A stretch of DNA of 64,000 bases, from positions 992,001 through 1,056,000 of the forward strand of contig NZ_CP120737.1 of assembly GCF_029581195.1 (NCBI RefSeq), read 5' to 3'. The position numbers were made by a program, and so were the translations under genes. The notes below the pieces were generated by a model. The model was not told where the DNA came from. It made no database searches and saw only the letters and a program-made list of their open reading frames with translations. Shown piece by piece: positions 35,844 through 45,217 of the stretch. This DNA is from Solwaraspora sp. WMMD791. Its GTDB lineage: Bacteria; Actinomycetota; Actinomycetes; Mycobacteriales; Micromonosporaceae. Each line of letters opens with the position of its first letter. Position 1 is the first letter of the stretch.

Positions 35844-35907
35844 CCGCTCCGCCGCGGTGACGGGTGGCGCTGCCGCACCTGACGGGGTGCGGCGCTGGCG
35901 GTGCCGG

Positions 35908-36537
35908 TCAGTGCCCGCGGGCCAGCCATTCGTCGAGCTGAGATGCCTCGGCACCAACGGTGGTGCTGTCGCCGTGCCCGGTGTGCACCACCGTCGCCGC
36001 GGGTAGTCCGAGCAGCCGCTCCTGGATCGACGTGACGATCGTGCCGAAGTCGCTGTAGGAACGGCCGGTGGCGCCGGGGCCGCCGGCGAACAGGGTGTCA
36101 CCGGTGAAGACCACGCCGAGGTCGGCGGCGTACAGGCAGCAGGCTCCGGGGCTGTGCCCGGGGGTGTGCAGCACCTGCAGGGTGACCCCGGCGACGGCGA
36201 TGCGCTGACCGTCGGCCAGTTCACCCTCCGGTGGCCGCCCCGGGTGGACCTGGTCCCACAGCACCCGGTCGGCGGGGTGCAGCAGCACCGGCGCGCCGGT
36301 GGCGTCGGCCAGCGCCGGCGCCATCCGGACGTGGTCGTCGTGGGCGTGGGTGGCGATGATCGCCTGGACGGTACGGTCGCCGATCACGGTGCGGATCGCG
36401 TCGACGTCGTGTGGCGCGTCCAGGACGACGCATTCGGTGTCGTCGCCGATCACCCAGACGTTGTTGTCGACATCGAAGGTCTGCCCGTCGAGGCTGAACG
36501 TGCCCGAGGTGACGGTGTGGTCGATCCGGACCGGCAT
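35908..36537 (-). CDS. Metallo-beta-lactamase-fold hydrolase of the mycothiol/formaldehyde operon
   Basis: 209 residues. The zinc motif HAHDDH (about 62-67) and later HTPGHSPG and FTGDTLFAGG define a glyoxalase-II-like hydrolase. It overlaps the upstream mscR by one base (TGATG), so it is co-translated. In actinobacteria the gene next to mycothiol-dependent formaldehyde dehydrogenase is thought to hydrolyse S-formylmycothiol to formate and mycothiol; that role is inferred from this linkage. Confidence 0.88.
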   Translation of the reverse strand: MPVRIDHTVTSGTFSLDGQTFDVDNNVWVIGDDTECVVLDAPHDVDAIRTVIGDRTVQAIIATHAHDDHVRMAPALADATGAPVLLHPADRVLWDQVHPGRPPEGELADGQRIAVAGVTLQVLHTPGHSPGACCLYAADLGVVFTGDTLFAGGPGATGRSYSDFGTIVTSIQERLLGLPAATVVHTGHGDSTTVGAEASQLDEWLARGH

Positions 36538-37622
36538 CAGAAGATCACCACCGAGCGCAACACGTCACCGTGGTGCATCTTGGTGAAGGCGTCCTCCACC
36601 TGGTCGAGGGAGATCTCCTCGGTGACGAAGGCGTCCAGGTCCAGCCGGCCCTGCCGGTACAGCTCGGTGAGCATCGGGAAGTCACGTGAGGGTAGGCAGT
36701 CGCCGTACCAGCTGGACTTGAGCGCGCCGCCGCGACCGAACACGTCCAGCAGCGGTAGTTCGACCCGCATCTGCGGAGTGGGCACACCCACCAGGACGAC
36801 GGTTCCCGCCAGGTCACGGGCGTAGAACGCCTGTTTCCACGTTTCCGGGCGCCCGACGGCGTCGATGACGACGTCGGCACCGTGCCCGCCGGTCAGCGCC
36901 TGGATCCGGGCGACCACGTCGTCGGTGCGGGCGTCGACGGTGTGGGTGGCGCCGAAGCCGCGCGCCCAGTCCAGTTTGCGGGGGTCGGTGTCGACGGCGA
37001 TGATCGTCGTCGCGCCGGCGAGTGCGGCACCGGCGATGGCACCGTCGCCGACCCCACCGCAGCCGATCACCGCGACCGAGTCGCCCCGGCCGACCCCACC
37101 GGTGTTGATCGCCGCGCCGAGGCCGGCCATCACTCCGCAGCCGAGCAGCCCGACGGCGGCCGGTCGGGCCGCCGGGTCGACCTTGGTGCACTGGCCCGAG
37201 TGGACCAGCGTCTTCTCGGCGAACGCGCCGATGCCCAGCGCGGGGGACAGGACTGTGCCGTCGGTCAGGGTCATCTTCTGGGTCGCGTTGTGGGTGGCGA
37301 AGCAGTACCAGGGCCGGCCCCGGAGGCAGGCCCGGCAGGTGCCGCAGACGGCCCGCCAGTTGAGCACCACGAAGTCGCCCGGGGCCACGTCGGTGACGCC
37401 GTCGCCGACCTGTTCGACCACGCCGGCCGCCTCGTGGCCGAGCAGGAACGGGTAGTCGTCGCTGATGCCGCCCTCGCGGTAGTGCAGGTCGGTGTGGCAG
37501 ACCCCGCAGGCCTGGATCCGTACCACCGCCTCACCCGGTCCGGGGTCGGGAACGACGATCGTGGCGACCTCGACCGGGACGGCGGTGCTCCGGGAGATCA
37601 CCCCCCGTACCTGCTGGCTCAT
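36537..37622 (-). CDS. mscR: S-(hydroxymethyl)mycothiol dehydrogenase (class III-type zinc ADH)
   Basis: 361 residues. Catalytic zinc ligands are in [15 protein letters not shown] and [12 protein letters not shown]; the structural zinc cluster is the four-Cys stretch [15 protein letters not shown]; the NAD fold is [18 protein letters not shown]. The sequence is of the mycothiol-specific subfamily (MscR/AdhE2) that oxidises the spontaneous formaldehyde-mycothiol adduct (and reduces S-nitrosomycothiol). GGGAGG precedes the ATG. This marks the host as a mycothiol-producing actinomycete. Confidence 0.92.
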   Translation of the reverse strand: MSQQVRGVISRSTAVPVEVATIVVPDPGPGEAVVRIQACGVCHTDLHYREGGISDDYPFLLGHEAAGVVEQVGDGVTDVAPGDFVVLNWRAVCGTCRACLRGRPWYCFATHNATQKMTLTDGTVLSPALGIGAFAEKTLVHSGQCTKVDPAARPAAVGLLGCGVMAGLGAAINTGGVGRGDSVAVIGCGGVGDGAIAGAALAGATTIIAVDTDPRKLDWARGFGATHTVDARTDDVVARIQALTGGHGADVVIDAVGRPETWKQAFYARDLAGTVVLVGVPTPQMRVELPLLDVFGRGGALKSSWYGDCLPSRDFPMLTELYRQGRLDLDAFVTEEISLDQVEDAFTKMHHGDVLRSVVIF

Positions 37623-37857
37623 CGGAATCCTCCCGGAACATCGTCGTAACCCAGGTGTCGAACCTACCGCCGCTCGGGCCGGTGCGGAACCGGCTCAGTC
37701 GGTTCGTTGGCGGCGGCGGGTGCGCTGGTCAACGGGTCGCGGCGGGGCACTGTGCGGCAGGCGCGTCGGGCGTCCCATATTCTGGGCGGGAGGTTCCGGG
37801 TGACCGGTGGACGTGGTCGCGGGAGCCGACGCCACCGACCGGGATTCGGAGTTGACT

Positions 37858-38613
37858 GTGCAGACAGTGGTGTTGCGGACCGCCGACCATCCCGGCGTGC
37901 GGGTGCTGACCCTCGACGACCCTCAGCGGCGCAACGCGATCGGCACCGCCATGAAACGGCAACTCGCCGAGGCGGTCGCGACGGTCGCGGCGGACCCCGA
38001 GGCCCGGGTTCTGGTCGTCACCGGTGCGGGCAGTGCCTTCTGCGCGGGCGCCCACCTGGACGAGATCTTCGGCGGACCGCCCCGCCCGGTCAGCCGCACC
38101 CGCCACGATCTGGCGGAGATCTACCGCAGCTTCCTGGCGGTCCGGGACCTTGACCTGCTCACCATCGCCGCCGTGCAGGGGCCGGCCGTCGGCGCCGGGT
38201 TCAACCTGGCGATGTGCTGCGACCTGCGGATCGCTGGCCCGCAGGCGAGCTTCGGGGTGACGTTCAGCCGGATCGGGCTGCATCCCGGCGGTGGCGCCAC
38301 CTTCTTCCTGGTCGACGCGCTCGGTCCGCAGCGGGCGATGCAGATCCTGCTGGACGGGGCGACGCTCGGCGCCGACCGGGCCCGCGATCTCGGCCTGGTG
38401 CTCGACGTGGTGGCCGACCCGGTGGCCGCCGCGCTGGCGGCGGCGGCCCGCTACGCCGACCTGGACCCGTGGTTGACCCGGCACATCAAGCAGAGCGTCC
38501 GGATCGCCGGGACCGACGGCCTCGCCGCGTCGCTGCAGTACGAGGCATGGGCGCAGGCCGCCACCGCCAGCGATCCGGCGGTGCTGGCCGGCCTGCTACG
38601 GGGCCGACGCTGA
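37858..38613 (+). CDS. Enoyl-CoA hydratase/isomerase family protein
   Basis: 251 residues, crotonase fold. The oxyanion-hole segments are VTGAGSAFCAGAHLDE and GPAVGAGFNLAMCCDLRIAG; the position of the second catalytic Glu reads FSRIGLHPGGGATFFL, so the first or second Glu of true hydratases may be absent and isomerase or another crotonase chemistry is possible. GTG at 37858 was chosen because CGGAG is 6 bp upstream and the crotonase domain then starts at residue 10; an earlier GTG at 37807 is possible. Divergent from mscR. Confidence 0.87.
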   Translation: MQTVVLRTADHPGVRVLTLDDPQRRNAIGTAMKRQLAEAVATVAADPEARVLVVTGAGSAFCAGAHLDEIFGGPPRPVSRTRHDLAEIYRSFLAVRDLDLLTIAAVQGPAVGAGFNLAMCCDLRIAGPQASFGVTFSRIGLHPGGGATFFLVDALGPQRAMQILLDGATLGADRARDLGLVLDVVADPVAAALAAAARYADLDPWLTRHIKQSVRIAGTDGLAASLQYEAWAQAATASDPAVLAGLLRGRR

Positions 38614-38699
38614 CCACACCGCCGGGCGCATGGCGTCCGCCCCGCCGTCGCTGACCGGCCCCACCCTCGGCGCCGCCCCGGCGCTGACTGTCGACGGCC

Positions 38700-39890
38700 T
38701 CACACCACCCCGATCGGCCCTTCCCGGGGCCCGGCTTCCTGGGCCGGCTGTACCGCCAGCGACGGAAAGTCAGCCAGGTCGCCGTCGGGCTCGGCGTCCC
38801 ACTCGGGGAACACCAGCTCGCTCTGCAGATACAGGCAGAGCAGCTGGGTGAGGTGCCGCAGCCCGTCGAGGTGGGTGCGTTCGTGACCGTGGGTGGCGTC
38901 CACCCCGAAGCCCAGCAGCGCGACGCGGGCGTGCGCGCCGGCCTCCACCGCCGCCGCCACGTCCGAACGGTAGTAGTCGAACACGTCGCGGACGAGGTCG
39001 ACGTCGTGTTCGGCGGCGAGCCCGGCCAGCTTGCGGGTCAGGTGATAGTCGAACGGGCCGACACCGTCGCCCATCGCCAGGGTCGCGGCATCCTCCCGGG
39101 ACTGCTGCCCCGGGGCGACGACCGCCGCGTCGACCGAGACGATCTCGGCCACGTCGGGGTCGAGGCCGTGGCTGGCGCCGTGGCCGACCTCCTCGGTGCA
39201 GGTGATCAGCAGGTGCGCGGTCACCGGCGGCTGCCGGCCGGCGTCGACCATCGCCTTGACCGCGGTCAGCACCGACGCCACCCCGGCCTTGTCGTCGAGG
39301 TGCCGGGACTTGACGTACCCGCTCGGGGTGATCGTCGGCACCGGCAGGATCGCGGCGAAGTCGCCGACGTCGATGCCGAGGGCCCGCAGCCCGGCGATGT
39401 CGTCGACCGGCTCGTCGATGCGGACCTCGACCTGCTCCCAGCCGACGCCCTGCAGGTCGACGCCCTCGTTGTAGCGGTGCCCACTGGCCTTGAGCGGCAG
39501 GACCTGACCGGTGATCACCCGGTCCAGTTCGTCGGTGAAGATCCGTACGTGTGCGCCTTCGGCGAAGCGGGCGCTGTGGGTGCCGATCTGTTTGAGCTCG
39601 AGCCGGCCGTTCTCCTTGAGCCGCTTGACCATCCCGCCGATGGTGTCGGTGTGCACCACGATGGCGCGGTCCGCGCCCGTGGTACGCGGACCGCACAGCG
39701 AGGCGCTGAGCGCACCGCGCCGGGTGACGGTGAACGGGATACCCAACGCGGACAGCCGCTCCCCGACGTACTGCTGCACATGATCGGTGCGGCCGGACGG
39801 GCTCGGGATGTCCAGCAACTCGAGCAGCACCTGCTGCAGGTAGTCCAGGTCCAGTTTCAGCGGGGCGGGGGCGTTCGGGTCGGCCGGCAT
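38700..39890 (-). CDS. M42-family peptidase of the NAGGN osmolyte system
   Basis: 396 residues. Dinuclear metal ligands of the M42/M20 type are visible: VVHTDTIGG near 78, RHLDDKAG near 199, the catalytic and ligand Glu pair TCTEEVGHGASHG near 228 and GVDATHGHERTH near the C-terminus. It follows the N-acetylglutaminylglutamine synthetase by 22 bp. In NAGGN loci a peptidase of this type is a recurrent third gene; it may recycle or trim the dipeptide osmolyte, which is inferred from context. Confidence 0.9.
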   Translation of the reverse strand: MPADPNAPAPLKLDLDYLQQVLLELLDIPSPSGRTDHVQQYVGERLSALGIPFTVTRRGALSASLCGPRTTGADRAIVVHTDTIGGMVKRLKENGRLELKQIGTHSARFAEGAHVRIFTDELDRVITGQVLPLKASGHRYNEGVDLQGVGWEQVEVRIDEPVDDIAGLRALGIDVGDFAAILPVPTITPSGYVKSRHLDDKAGVASVLTAVKAMVDAGRQPPVTAHLLITCTEEVGHGASHGLDPDVAEIVSVDAAVVAPGQQSREDAATLAMGDGVGPFDYHLTRKLAGLAAEHDVDLVRDVFDYYRSDVAAAVEAGAHARVALLGFGVDATHGHERTHLDGLRHLTQLLCLYLQSELVFPEWDAEPDGDLADFPSLAVQPAQEAGPREGPIGVV

Positions 39891-39912
39891 GCCAAGACCG
39901 TACCGTCGCCGA

Positions 39913-41760
39913 TCACGACGTCGCCGCCGCCCCGCCGGGCCCGGCCGGCGACCACCTGCGCTGCGGTGCGCTGGTGCCGGGAAACAGCAGGTCGATGAAG
40001 CGTTCGGCGGTCGGTTGCGGCTCGTGGTTGGCCAGACCGGGGCGTTCGTTGGCCTCGATGAACACGTGATCGGGCTGATCGGGAGCGGACACCAGCAGGT
40101 CCATTCCGGTGACCGGGATGGCCAGGGCCCGGCTCGCCGCGACGCACGCCTCGGCCAGGACGGGGTGCAGCCGGTCGGTGACGTCGTGGATGGTGCCACC
40201 GGTGTGCAGGTTCGCGGTACGCCGTACGGTGAGCACCTCACCGGCCGGCAGCACGTCGTCCATGGCGTAGCCGGCCTCGGCGACCACCTCCCGGGTGAGG
40301 TCGTCCAGTGGGATCTTCGACTCGCCGCCGGTGGCCGCCGCCCGTCGCCGGCTCTGCCGCCGGACGAGGTCGGCGACGGTGTGTACGCCGTCGCCGGTGA
40401 CCGCGGCAGGTCGCCGCACCGCCGCCGCGACCACTTCGTGGTCGATCACCAGTACCCGCAGGTCCTCGCCCCGGTGCCGCTGCTCGATCAGCACGTCGGG
40501 GCAGTGCCGGCGGGCCAGGGCGACCGCGTCGCGCAGCGCGACGGCGTCGGTCACGCCGACGGTGATACCGGTGCCCTGCTCGCCACGGGCGGGTTTGACC
40601 ACGACTTCGCCGACCTCGGCGAGGAACGCCTCGTCGGCGGCGTCGGCGGTGGCGGTGCGACCGCGTGGCACCCGCAGCCCGGCGTCGACGAGCACCCGAC
40701 GGGTCACCCGTTTGTCGTCGCACCGGCTCATCGCCACCGCCGAGGTGAGCTCGGACAGTGACTCTCGGGTGACCACGGTGCGGGCGCCGTGGGTCAGTCG
40801 CAGCTCACCCCACCGGGCGTCGATCACCTCGACCCGGATCCCGCGGCGCATGGCCTCGTCGGCGACGATCCGGGCGTACGGATTCAGGTCGTCGTAGCCG
40901 TCGGGCATGCTGGCCAGGAACAGCCGTTCGTTGATCGGGTTCTTGCGTTTGACGCACAGGGTGGGGGTGCGTTCGAAGCCGAGGCGTTCGTACAGCCGGA
41001 TCGCGCCGTCGTTGTCCGCCAGCACCGACAGGTCGACGTAGCGTCGGCCCCGGTCGGCGAGCCGCCCGGCCAGCTCCAGCAGCAGCGCCTGCCCGGTGCC
41101 CGGCGGGGCGTGCAGCGGGTCAACGGTCAGGCACCACAGGCTGGATCCGTTGTCCGGGTCGTCGAAGACCGCGACGTGGTCGACGCCGGTGACGGTGCCG
41201 ACGAGCTGGCCGGTGACCGACTCGGCGACCAGGTGGACGAACCGGTCGGTGGCGGCGTTGTTCACCAGGGTTTCGACCGGTGCGGTCACCATGCCGTTGT
41301 GGGCGTAGATCCGGTTGACGGCGTCGGCGTCGGCGTCGTCGCGCAGCAGCCGGATCCGTAGACCCGGCTCTGGCGCCGGCGGCGCGCTGATGCCGGTCAG
41401 GTCCAGTCGGAAGGTCAACGACGGGTCGATGAACAGCTCGTCGGGCAGCCGCGACACCAGTACGTGCGGGTCGGGCAGGTAGATGCAGATGTCCCGGGAT
41501 CCGGCGGCCTCGGAGCGCAGGACGTCGGCGACCTCGGCCGGGTCGGCGAAGGTCTGGCCGAACACCAGTCGGCCCCAGCCGCATTCGAGGATGACGTCGG
41601 CGCTGTCGGCGTCGGCGGGCGTCGACGCGGCGACGGTACCGTCGGGCGTCGGTGGGTCGCCCACGACGATCGGGTCCCCGCCGGGGCCGATGCGTTCCCG
41701 TCGGGGCGGTGCCGGGTCACTGTCGGGTCGGGCGGTGTTCGTCTCGTCAGTCGATGCCAT
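39913..41760 (-). CDS. ngg: N-acetylglutaminylglutamine synthetase (GNAT + ATP-grasp fusion)
   Basis: 615 residues. The GNAT acetyl-CoA site is at about residues 200-265 (LTVDPLHAPPGTGQALLLEL, DNDGAIRLYERLGFER). A C-terminal ATP-grasp ligase has KPARGEQGTGITVG near 387 and the metal-binding EANERPGLANHEP near 573. The fusion couples acetylation of glutamine with ATP-dependent peptide bond formation to give N-acetylglutaminylglutamine. Its ATG lies inside the end of the upstream amidotransferase gene (14-bp overlap), so the operon is tightly coupled. Confidence 0.92.
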   Translation of the reverse strand: MASTDETNTARPDSDPAPPRRERIGPGGDPIVVGDPPTPDGTVAASTPADADSADVILECGWGRLVFGQTFADPAEVADVLRSEAAGSRDICIYLPDPHVLVSRLPDELFIDPSLTFRLDLTGISAPPAPEPGLRIRLLRDDADADAVNRIYAHNGMVTAPVETLVNNAATDRFVHLVAESVTGQLVGTVTGVDHVAVFDDPDNGSSLWCLTVDPLHAPPGTGQALLLELAGRLADRGRRYVDLSVLADNDGAIRLYERLGFERTPTLCVKRKNPINERLFLASMPDGYDDLNPYARIVADEAMRRGIRVEVIDARWGELRLTHGARTVVTRESLSELTSAVAMSRCDDKRVTRRVLVDAGLRVPRGRTATADAADEAFLAEVGEVVVKPARGEQGTGITVGVTDAVALRDAVALARRHCPDVLIEQRHRGEDLRVLVIDHEVVAAAVRRPAAVTGDGVHTVADLVRRQSRRRAAATGGESKIPLDDLTREVVAEAGYAMDDVLPAGEVLTVRRTANLHTGGTIHDVTDRLHPVLAEACVAASRALAIPVTGMDLLVSAPDQPDHVFIEANERPGLANHEPQPTAERFIDLLFPGTSAPQRRWSPAGPGGAAATS

Positions 41761-43531
41761 GACTCTGCAGCCACATCTCCAGCAGTCCGAGTTGCCACAG
41801 CTTGTTGCCGCGCAGCGGGGTCAGTTCGGCGTTGGGGTCGCGCAGCAGCCCGTCGACGTACCCGTCCCGGAACAGACCGCGGTGGCGGGCCGCCGGGGCG
41901 TGCAGCGCGTCGCGGACCCGGTCGAGCAGTTTGCCCTCCAGATGGGTCAGGCCCGGCACCGGGAAGTAGCCCTTCGGCCGGTCGATCACCTCCCACGGCA
42001 GCACCCGCCGCCCGATGTCCTTGAGGACACCTTTGCCGCCCTGGGCGAGTTTGAGCTCCGGTGGGCACGTCGCGGCGAGTTCGACGAACTCGTGGTCGAG
42101 GAACGGCACCCGGGCTTCGAGGCCGTGCGCCATGGTCATGTTGTCGACCCGCTTGACGGGGTCGTCGACGAGCATCACCGTGGTGTCGATCCGCAGTCCG
42201 GCGTCGACGGCCTGCTGTGCGCCCGGTCGGGCCAGGTGGGCGGCGACGAACTCGCGGGCCGGGTCGCCGCCGGTGAGGTGGTCGGGGTTGAGCACCCGGG
42301 CGAGCCCGGCGGCGTCGCGGTCGAAGAACGACCGGGCGTACGTGTCGAGCGCGGCGTCGCGACCGACCTCGGCCAACGGCGGGTACCAGTGGTAGCCGCC
42401 GAGGATCTCGTCGGCGCCCTGCCCCGACTGCACCACCTTCAAGTGTTCGGCGACGACCTGGCTGAGCAGGTAGAAGGCGACGCAGTCGTGGCTGACCATC
42501 GGTTCGCTCATCGCCGCGACCGCTGCTTCCAACGGCGGCACCAGGTCCCGTGCGGCTACCCGGATCTGGTGGTGGTCGGTGTCGAACCGCTGGGCGACCA
42601 GGTCGGAGTAGACGAATTCGTCGCCTTCGCGGCCGCCGACTGCGTCGAAGCCGATGGAGAAGGTGGCCAGGCCGCGTTGCCCCTGCTCGGCCAGGAGCGC
42701 CACCACCAGGCTCGAGTCCAGCCCGCCGGAGAGCAGCACACCGACGGGTACGTCGGCGACCATCCGGCGCCGGACCGCAGTGGTCAGCGAGGCGAGCAGC
42801 GCGTCCTGCCAGTCCGTCGCGGACCAGCCGTCGCGCGCCGGGTCGCGGGTGAACGGCGGATCCCAGTAGACCCGTTCGTCGACGCGGCCGTCGGGCTGAT
42901 AGACCCGGACCGTCGCCGGCGGTAGCTTACGAACTCCGGCGAGGATCGTCCGCGGTGGTGGTACCACGCTGTGGAAGCTCAGGTAGTGGGCGAGCGCGAC
43001 CGGGTCGATGCTGGTGTCGACGTCGCCGCCGGCCAGCAGCGCGGGCAGGGTGCTGGCGAAGCGGACCAGGCCGGGGCGTTCGTCGACGTACAGCGGTTTG
43101 ATGCCCAGCCGGTCCCGGGCCAGCACCAGTCGGCCGGTGTCGCGTTCGGTGATCGCGACGGCGAACATCCCCACCAGGTGGTCGACGAAGTCGACTCCCC
43201 ATTCGGCGTACGCCTTGACGACGACCTCACTGTCGCCCTGTGAGAAGAAGCGGTGGCCGCGTGCCTGCAGCTGTTCCCGTAGCTCACGGTAGTTGTAGAT
43301 GCACCCGTTGAAGATCGCGGTGAGGCCGGCGGCGGAGTCGACGATCGGCTGGTTGCTGGCCGCCGACAGGTCAATGATTTTGAGTCTTCGATGCCCGAAG
43401 GCCACGCTGCCGTTCGACCACGATCCGCCTTCGTCGGGTCCGCGGTCACTCATCGTGGCCGCCATCCGTTCCACCGCGCCGATGTCGGCACGGGACCCGT
43501 CGCGGCGCAACTCTCCCGCAAGTCCGCACAT
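41747..43531 (-). CDS. asnO: N-acetylglutaminylglutamine amidotransferase (asparagine synthetase-like)
   Basis: 594 residues. It starts MCGLAGELRRDG: after Met removal Cys is the N-terminal nucleophile of a class II glutaminase, which fixes the start well. The synthetase domain carries the ATP pyrophosphatase loop LLSGGLDSSLV near residue 265. It should amidate the C-terminal carboxylate of N-acetylglutaminylglutamine using glutamine and ATP, giving the neutral compatible solute NAGGN. It is first in a three-gene operon (asnO-ngg-peptidase); osmotic induction is expected from known systems. Confidence 0.92.
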   Translation of the reverse strand: MCGLAGELRRDGSRADIGAVERMAATMSDRGPDEGGSWSNGSVAFGHRRLKIIDLSAASNQPIVDSAAGLTAIFNGCIYNYRELREQLQARGHRFFSQGDSEVVVKAYAEWGVDFVDHLVGMFAVAITERDTGRLVLARDRLGIKPLYVDERPGLVRFASTLPALLAGGDVDTSIDPVALAHYLSFHSVVPPPRTILAGVRKLPPATVRVYQPDGRVDERVYWDPPFTRDPARDGWSATDWQDALLASLTTAVRRRMVADVPVGVLLSGGLDSSLVVALLAEQGQRGLATFSIGFDAVGGREGDEFVYSDLVAQRFDTDHHQIRVAARDLVPPLEAAVAAMSEPMVSHDCVAFYLLSQVVAEHLKVVQSGQGADEILGGYHWYPPLAEVGRDAALDTYARSFFDRDAAGLARVLNPDHLTGGDPAREFVAAHLARPGAQQAVDAGLRIDTTVMLVDDPVKRVDNMTMAHGLEARVPFLDHEFVELAATCPPELKLAQGGKGVLKDIGRRVLPWEVIDRPKGYFPVPGLTHLEGKLLDRVRDALHAPAARHRGLFRDGYVDGLLRDPNAELTPLRGNKLWQLGLLEMWLQSHGID

Positions 43532-43864
43532 GCGAACCCATCCTGCCAGATCAGCCACGGCTCGCCCAGTTGTGCCGGTGCCGGCAGCGGCACGGTGGAC
43601 CGCCGGGGAGCCTGTTCGTTCCGCACAGCGAGATCCCGCCCCGGCCCGCACAGCCGGTCTCGCTACGCTGTCCGCGGACCCGCCCCTCGGGTGACGGATC
43701 AATCAAACAGTTGGTTGCTGAACCGATCCCGGCGTTCCACCGGACATGCGGCACGCGGTAACGTTCGGTCGGATTTGATGAACGGTCGGCGGATACCGCC
43801 CTCGCTGTCCGGCGTGGGCTTTCCGTCCGGTTCCGGCGGGCGTCGTCCGGGGAGGGCACGAAGT
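43532..43864. other. Divergent intergenic region (333 bp)
   Basis: Between asnO and the divergent unknown gene. No convincing ORF. It holds a modest A/T-rich patch (around 43698-43712) and TACGCT at about 43672, which could be a -10. It presumably contains the promoters for both directions; no strong repeat was seen. Confidence 0.4.
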
Positions 43865-44413
43865 TTGCTGACCACGCTTGAGGGTTACCACCTGCGCGCC
43901 TCGGTACTCGGGCACTCCTGGCTCACCGCGCAGCTGGAACGCCGGGGCGCCGGAACCGACCCGACCGCACTGTTCGGCGTCGTCGAAGGTGCGTTCGTGA
44001 CGGTCATCGACCAGCTGACCCGCAGCGGCTTCCAGCCCACGGAGCTGCGCTGCTTCGCCGACGCGGCGGCCCGGTTGACTGCCGGCGGACGCGAACCGGT
44101 CACCGCCGACGAGGTAGCCCGAATCGTCCGGTACGAGTTCGGCGAGGCGGTCGACGTCCGCGACATCGAGGCGCGTCGGGCCGTGCCGGTCCGCCGCGCC
44201 GTGGTCGGCACCGCTGTACGTCGGTTGAAGTTCACCCTGCACGACGTGGACAACCTGCTCCGGCGCGCGGAGAACCTGGCGGCGCAGTGGGGCTTCGCCA
44301 CCACCGGTTACCACCCCGGCCTGATCACCACCGGCTACCTGCTCGTGGTGGAGACCCGCTGGTCACGCAAACGGCTGCGACACCGGCACACCCAGCTCGG
44401 GCAGGTGCTCTGA
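43865..44413 (+). CDS. Conserved-looking hypothetical protein
   Basis: 182 residues, no family recognised. It has mixed alpha character with charged segments (LEGYHLRASVLGHSWLTAQL, DEVARIVRYEFGEAVDVRDIE, RRLKFTLHDVDNLLRRAENLA) and no signal peptide or membrane helix. A TTG start was chosen, with GGGGAGG 8 bp upstream; an ATG at 43778 is also in frame. Divergent from the NAGGN operon. Its stop codon forms the base of a perfect terminator hairpin shared with the STAS gene. Confidence 0.65.
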   Translation: MLTTLEGYHLRASVLGHSWLTAQLERRGAGTDPTALFGVVEGAFVTVIDQLTRSGFQPTELRCFADAAARLTAGGREPVTADEVARIVRYEFGEAVDVRDIEARRAVPVRRAVVGTAVRRLKFTLHDVDNLLRRAENLAAQWGFATTGYHPGLITTGYLLVVETRWSRKRLRHRHTQLGQVL

Positions 44414-44452
44414 CCCGGTGGGGTGCCGCCTTGGCGGCACCCCACCGGGTCA
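44411..44452. terminator. Bidirectional terminator, perfect 20-bp stem with TT loop
   Basis: Perfect 20-bp arms (GACCCGGTGGGGTGCCGCC plus the outer T) enclose a two-base loop. The outer three base pairs are the TGA stop codons of the two convergent genes, so a single hairpin closes both transcripts. There is no U-tract on either side. Confidence 0.7.
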
Positions 44453-44797
44453 TCGCGGAACGGCCGGGTCGGTGACCGCCGCCCCGGCGGGGAACCCGAA
44501 CAGCCCGAGCAGGCCGGTCGCCCACAGCTGCCGGCGGGCGAACCCACTGAGGTTCTCCAGCTCGAGCCGGCTGCCGCTGACCGAGGCCGCCTGATGACAG
44601 GCGACCAGACTGCCGATGCCGGTCGAGTCGATGAAGCTGACCAGTTTGAGGTCGAGCACGATCCGGGCCGGCGTCGACCGGGCCAGGATCGCGGTGACCG
44701 CGTCACGGACCTCGCCTGCTGTGGCGAGATCGAGCTCGCCGTGCAACGCGAGTCGTACGGTGGGCCCCTGAAAGCTCTTGGTGATGACGAAATCCAC
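44450..44797 (-). CDS. STAS-domain anti-sigma-factor antagonist
   Basis: 115 residues. The STAS fold is evident from VRLALHGELDLATAGEVRDAV and the phosphorylatable loop SFIDSTGIGSLVA (Ser and Thr near 56-57). Such proteins bind and neutralise an anti-sigma/kinase partner when dephosphorylated. No anti-sigma or sigma gene adjoins it. A GTG with CCGGAGG upstream gives MDFVITKSFQG; the frame is open further up without coding character. Confidence 0.86.
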   Translation of the reverse strand: MDFVITKSFQGPTVRLALHGELDLATAGEVRDAVTAILARSTPARIVLDLKLVSFIDSTGIGSLVACHQAASVSGSRLELENLSGFARRQLWATGLLGLFGFPAGAAVTDPAVPR

Positions 44798-44978
44798 GTC
44801 GTGCCTCCGGTCGGGTGGCGACGGGTGCGGGGGGAGGGAGACACCGTAGGGCATCGGTCACCGACGCCCGGGGCGGTGTGTGAGCCGTCACGTTACGGTA
44901 TGTACGTTCGTTGTGCCACCCCTGTCGCGCAGTGTGCGGACACCGCCGTCGACCGGGGCGGCTGAGCCCCTCGACGGC

Positions 44979-45140
44979 CTACCAGGGCTCGGCCGGTTCG
45001 TCGGCGAGTCCGTCGCCCGGCGTCGCGTCGTCGGTGTCGGCCGGCTCGACCGCCCCGGCGTCGTCCTCACCCGAGGTGACGTTGTCGTCGGGCCCGCCCA
45101 CGGTGTCCCCGCCGCCGCCCTCGTCGTCGGTGTCGCTCAT
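44979..45140 (-). CDS. Small acidic protein
   Basis: 53 residues, almost entirely Asp, Glu, Gly, Ala and Pro (MSDTDDEGGGGDT... ADEPAEPW): intrinsically disordered and very acidic. No homologous family recognised. A GGGAGG site lies about 8 bp before the ATG. A GC-rich hairpin is just upstream. Coding is plausible but not certain. Confidence 0.5.
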   Translation of the reverse strand: MSDTDDEGGGGDTVGGPDDNVTSGEDDAGAVEPADTDDATPGDGLADEPAEPW

Positions 45141-45167
45141 GCGCGTGACCTCCCTGTCGGTACCTGA

Positions 45168-45208
45168 CGCCCGGGCGGTGGGGCGTCCGTGGCCCCACCG
45201 CCCGGGCG
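45168..45208 (-). terminator. Hairpin with 17-bp perfect arms
   Basis: Arms CGCCCGGGCGGTGGGGC and its reverse complement flank a 7-base loop. It lies after the DUF4142 gene and its tandem repeats and before the small acidic protein gene on the minus strand. Terminator by position; no U-tract. Confidence 0.55.
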
Positions 45209-45217
45209 ATGACTGCT

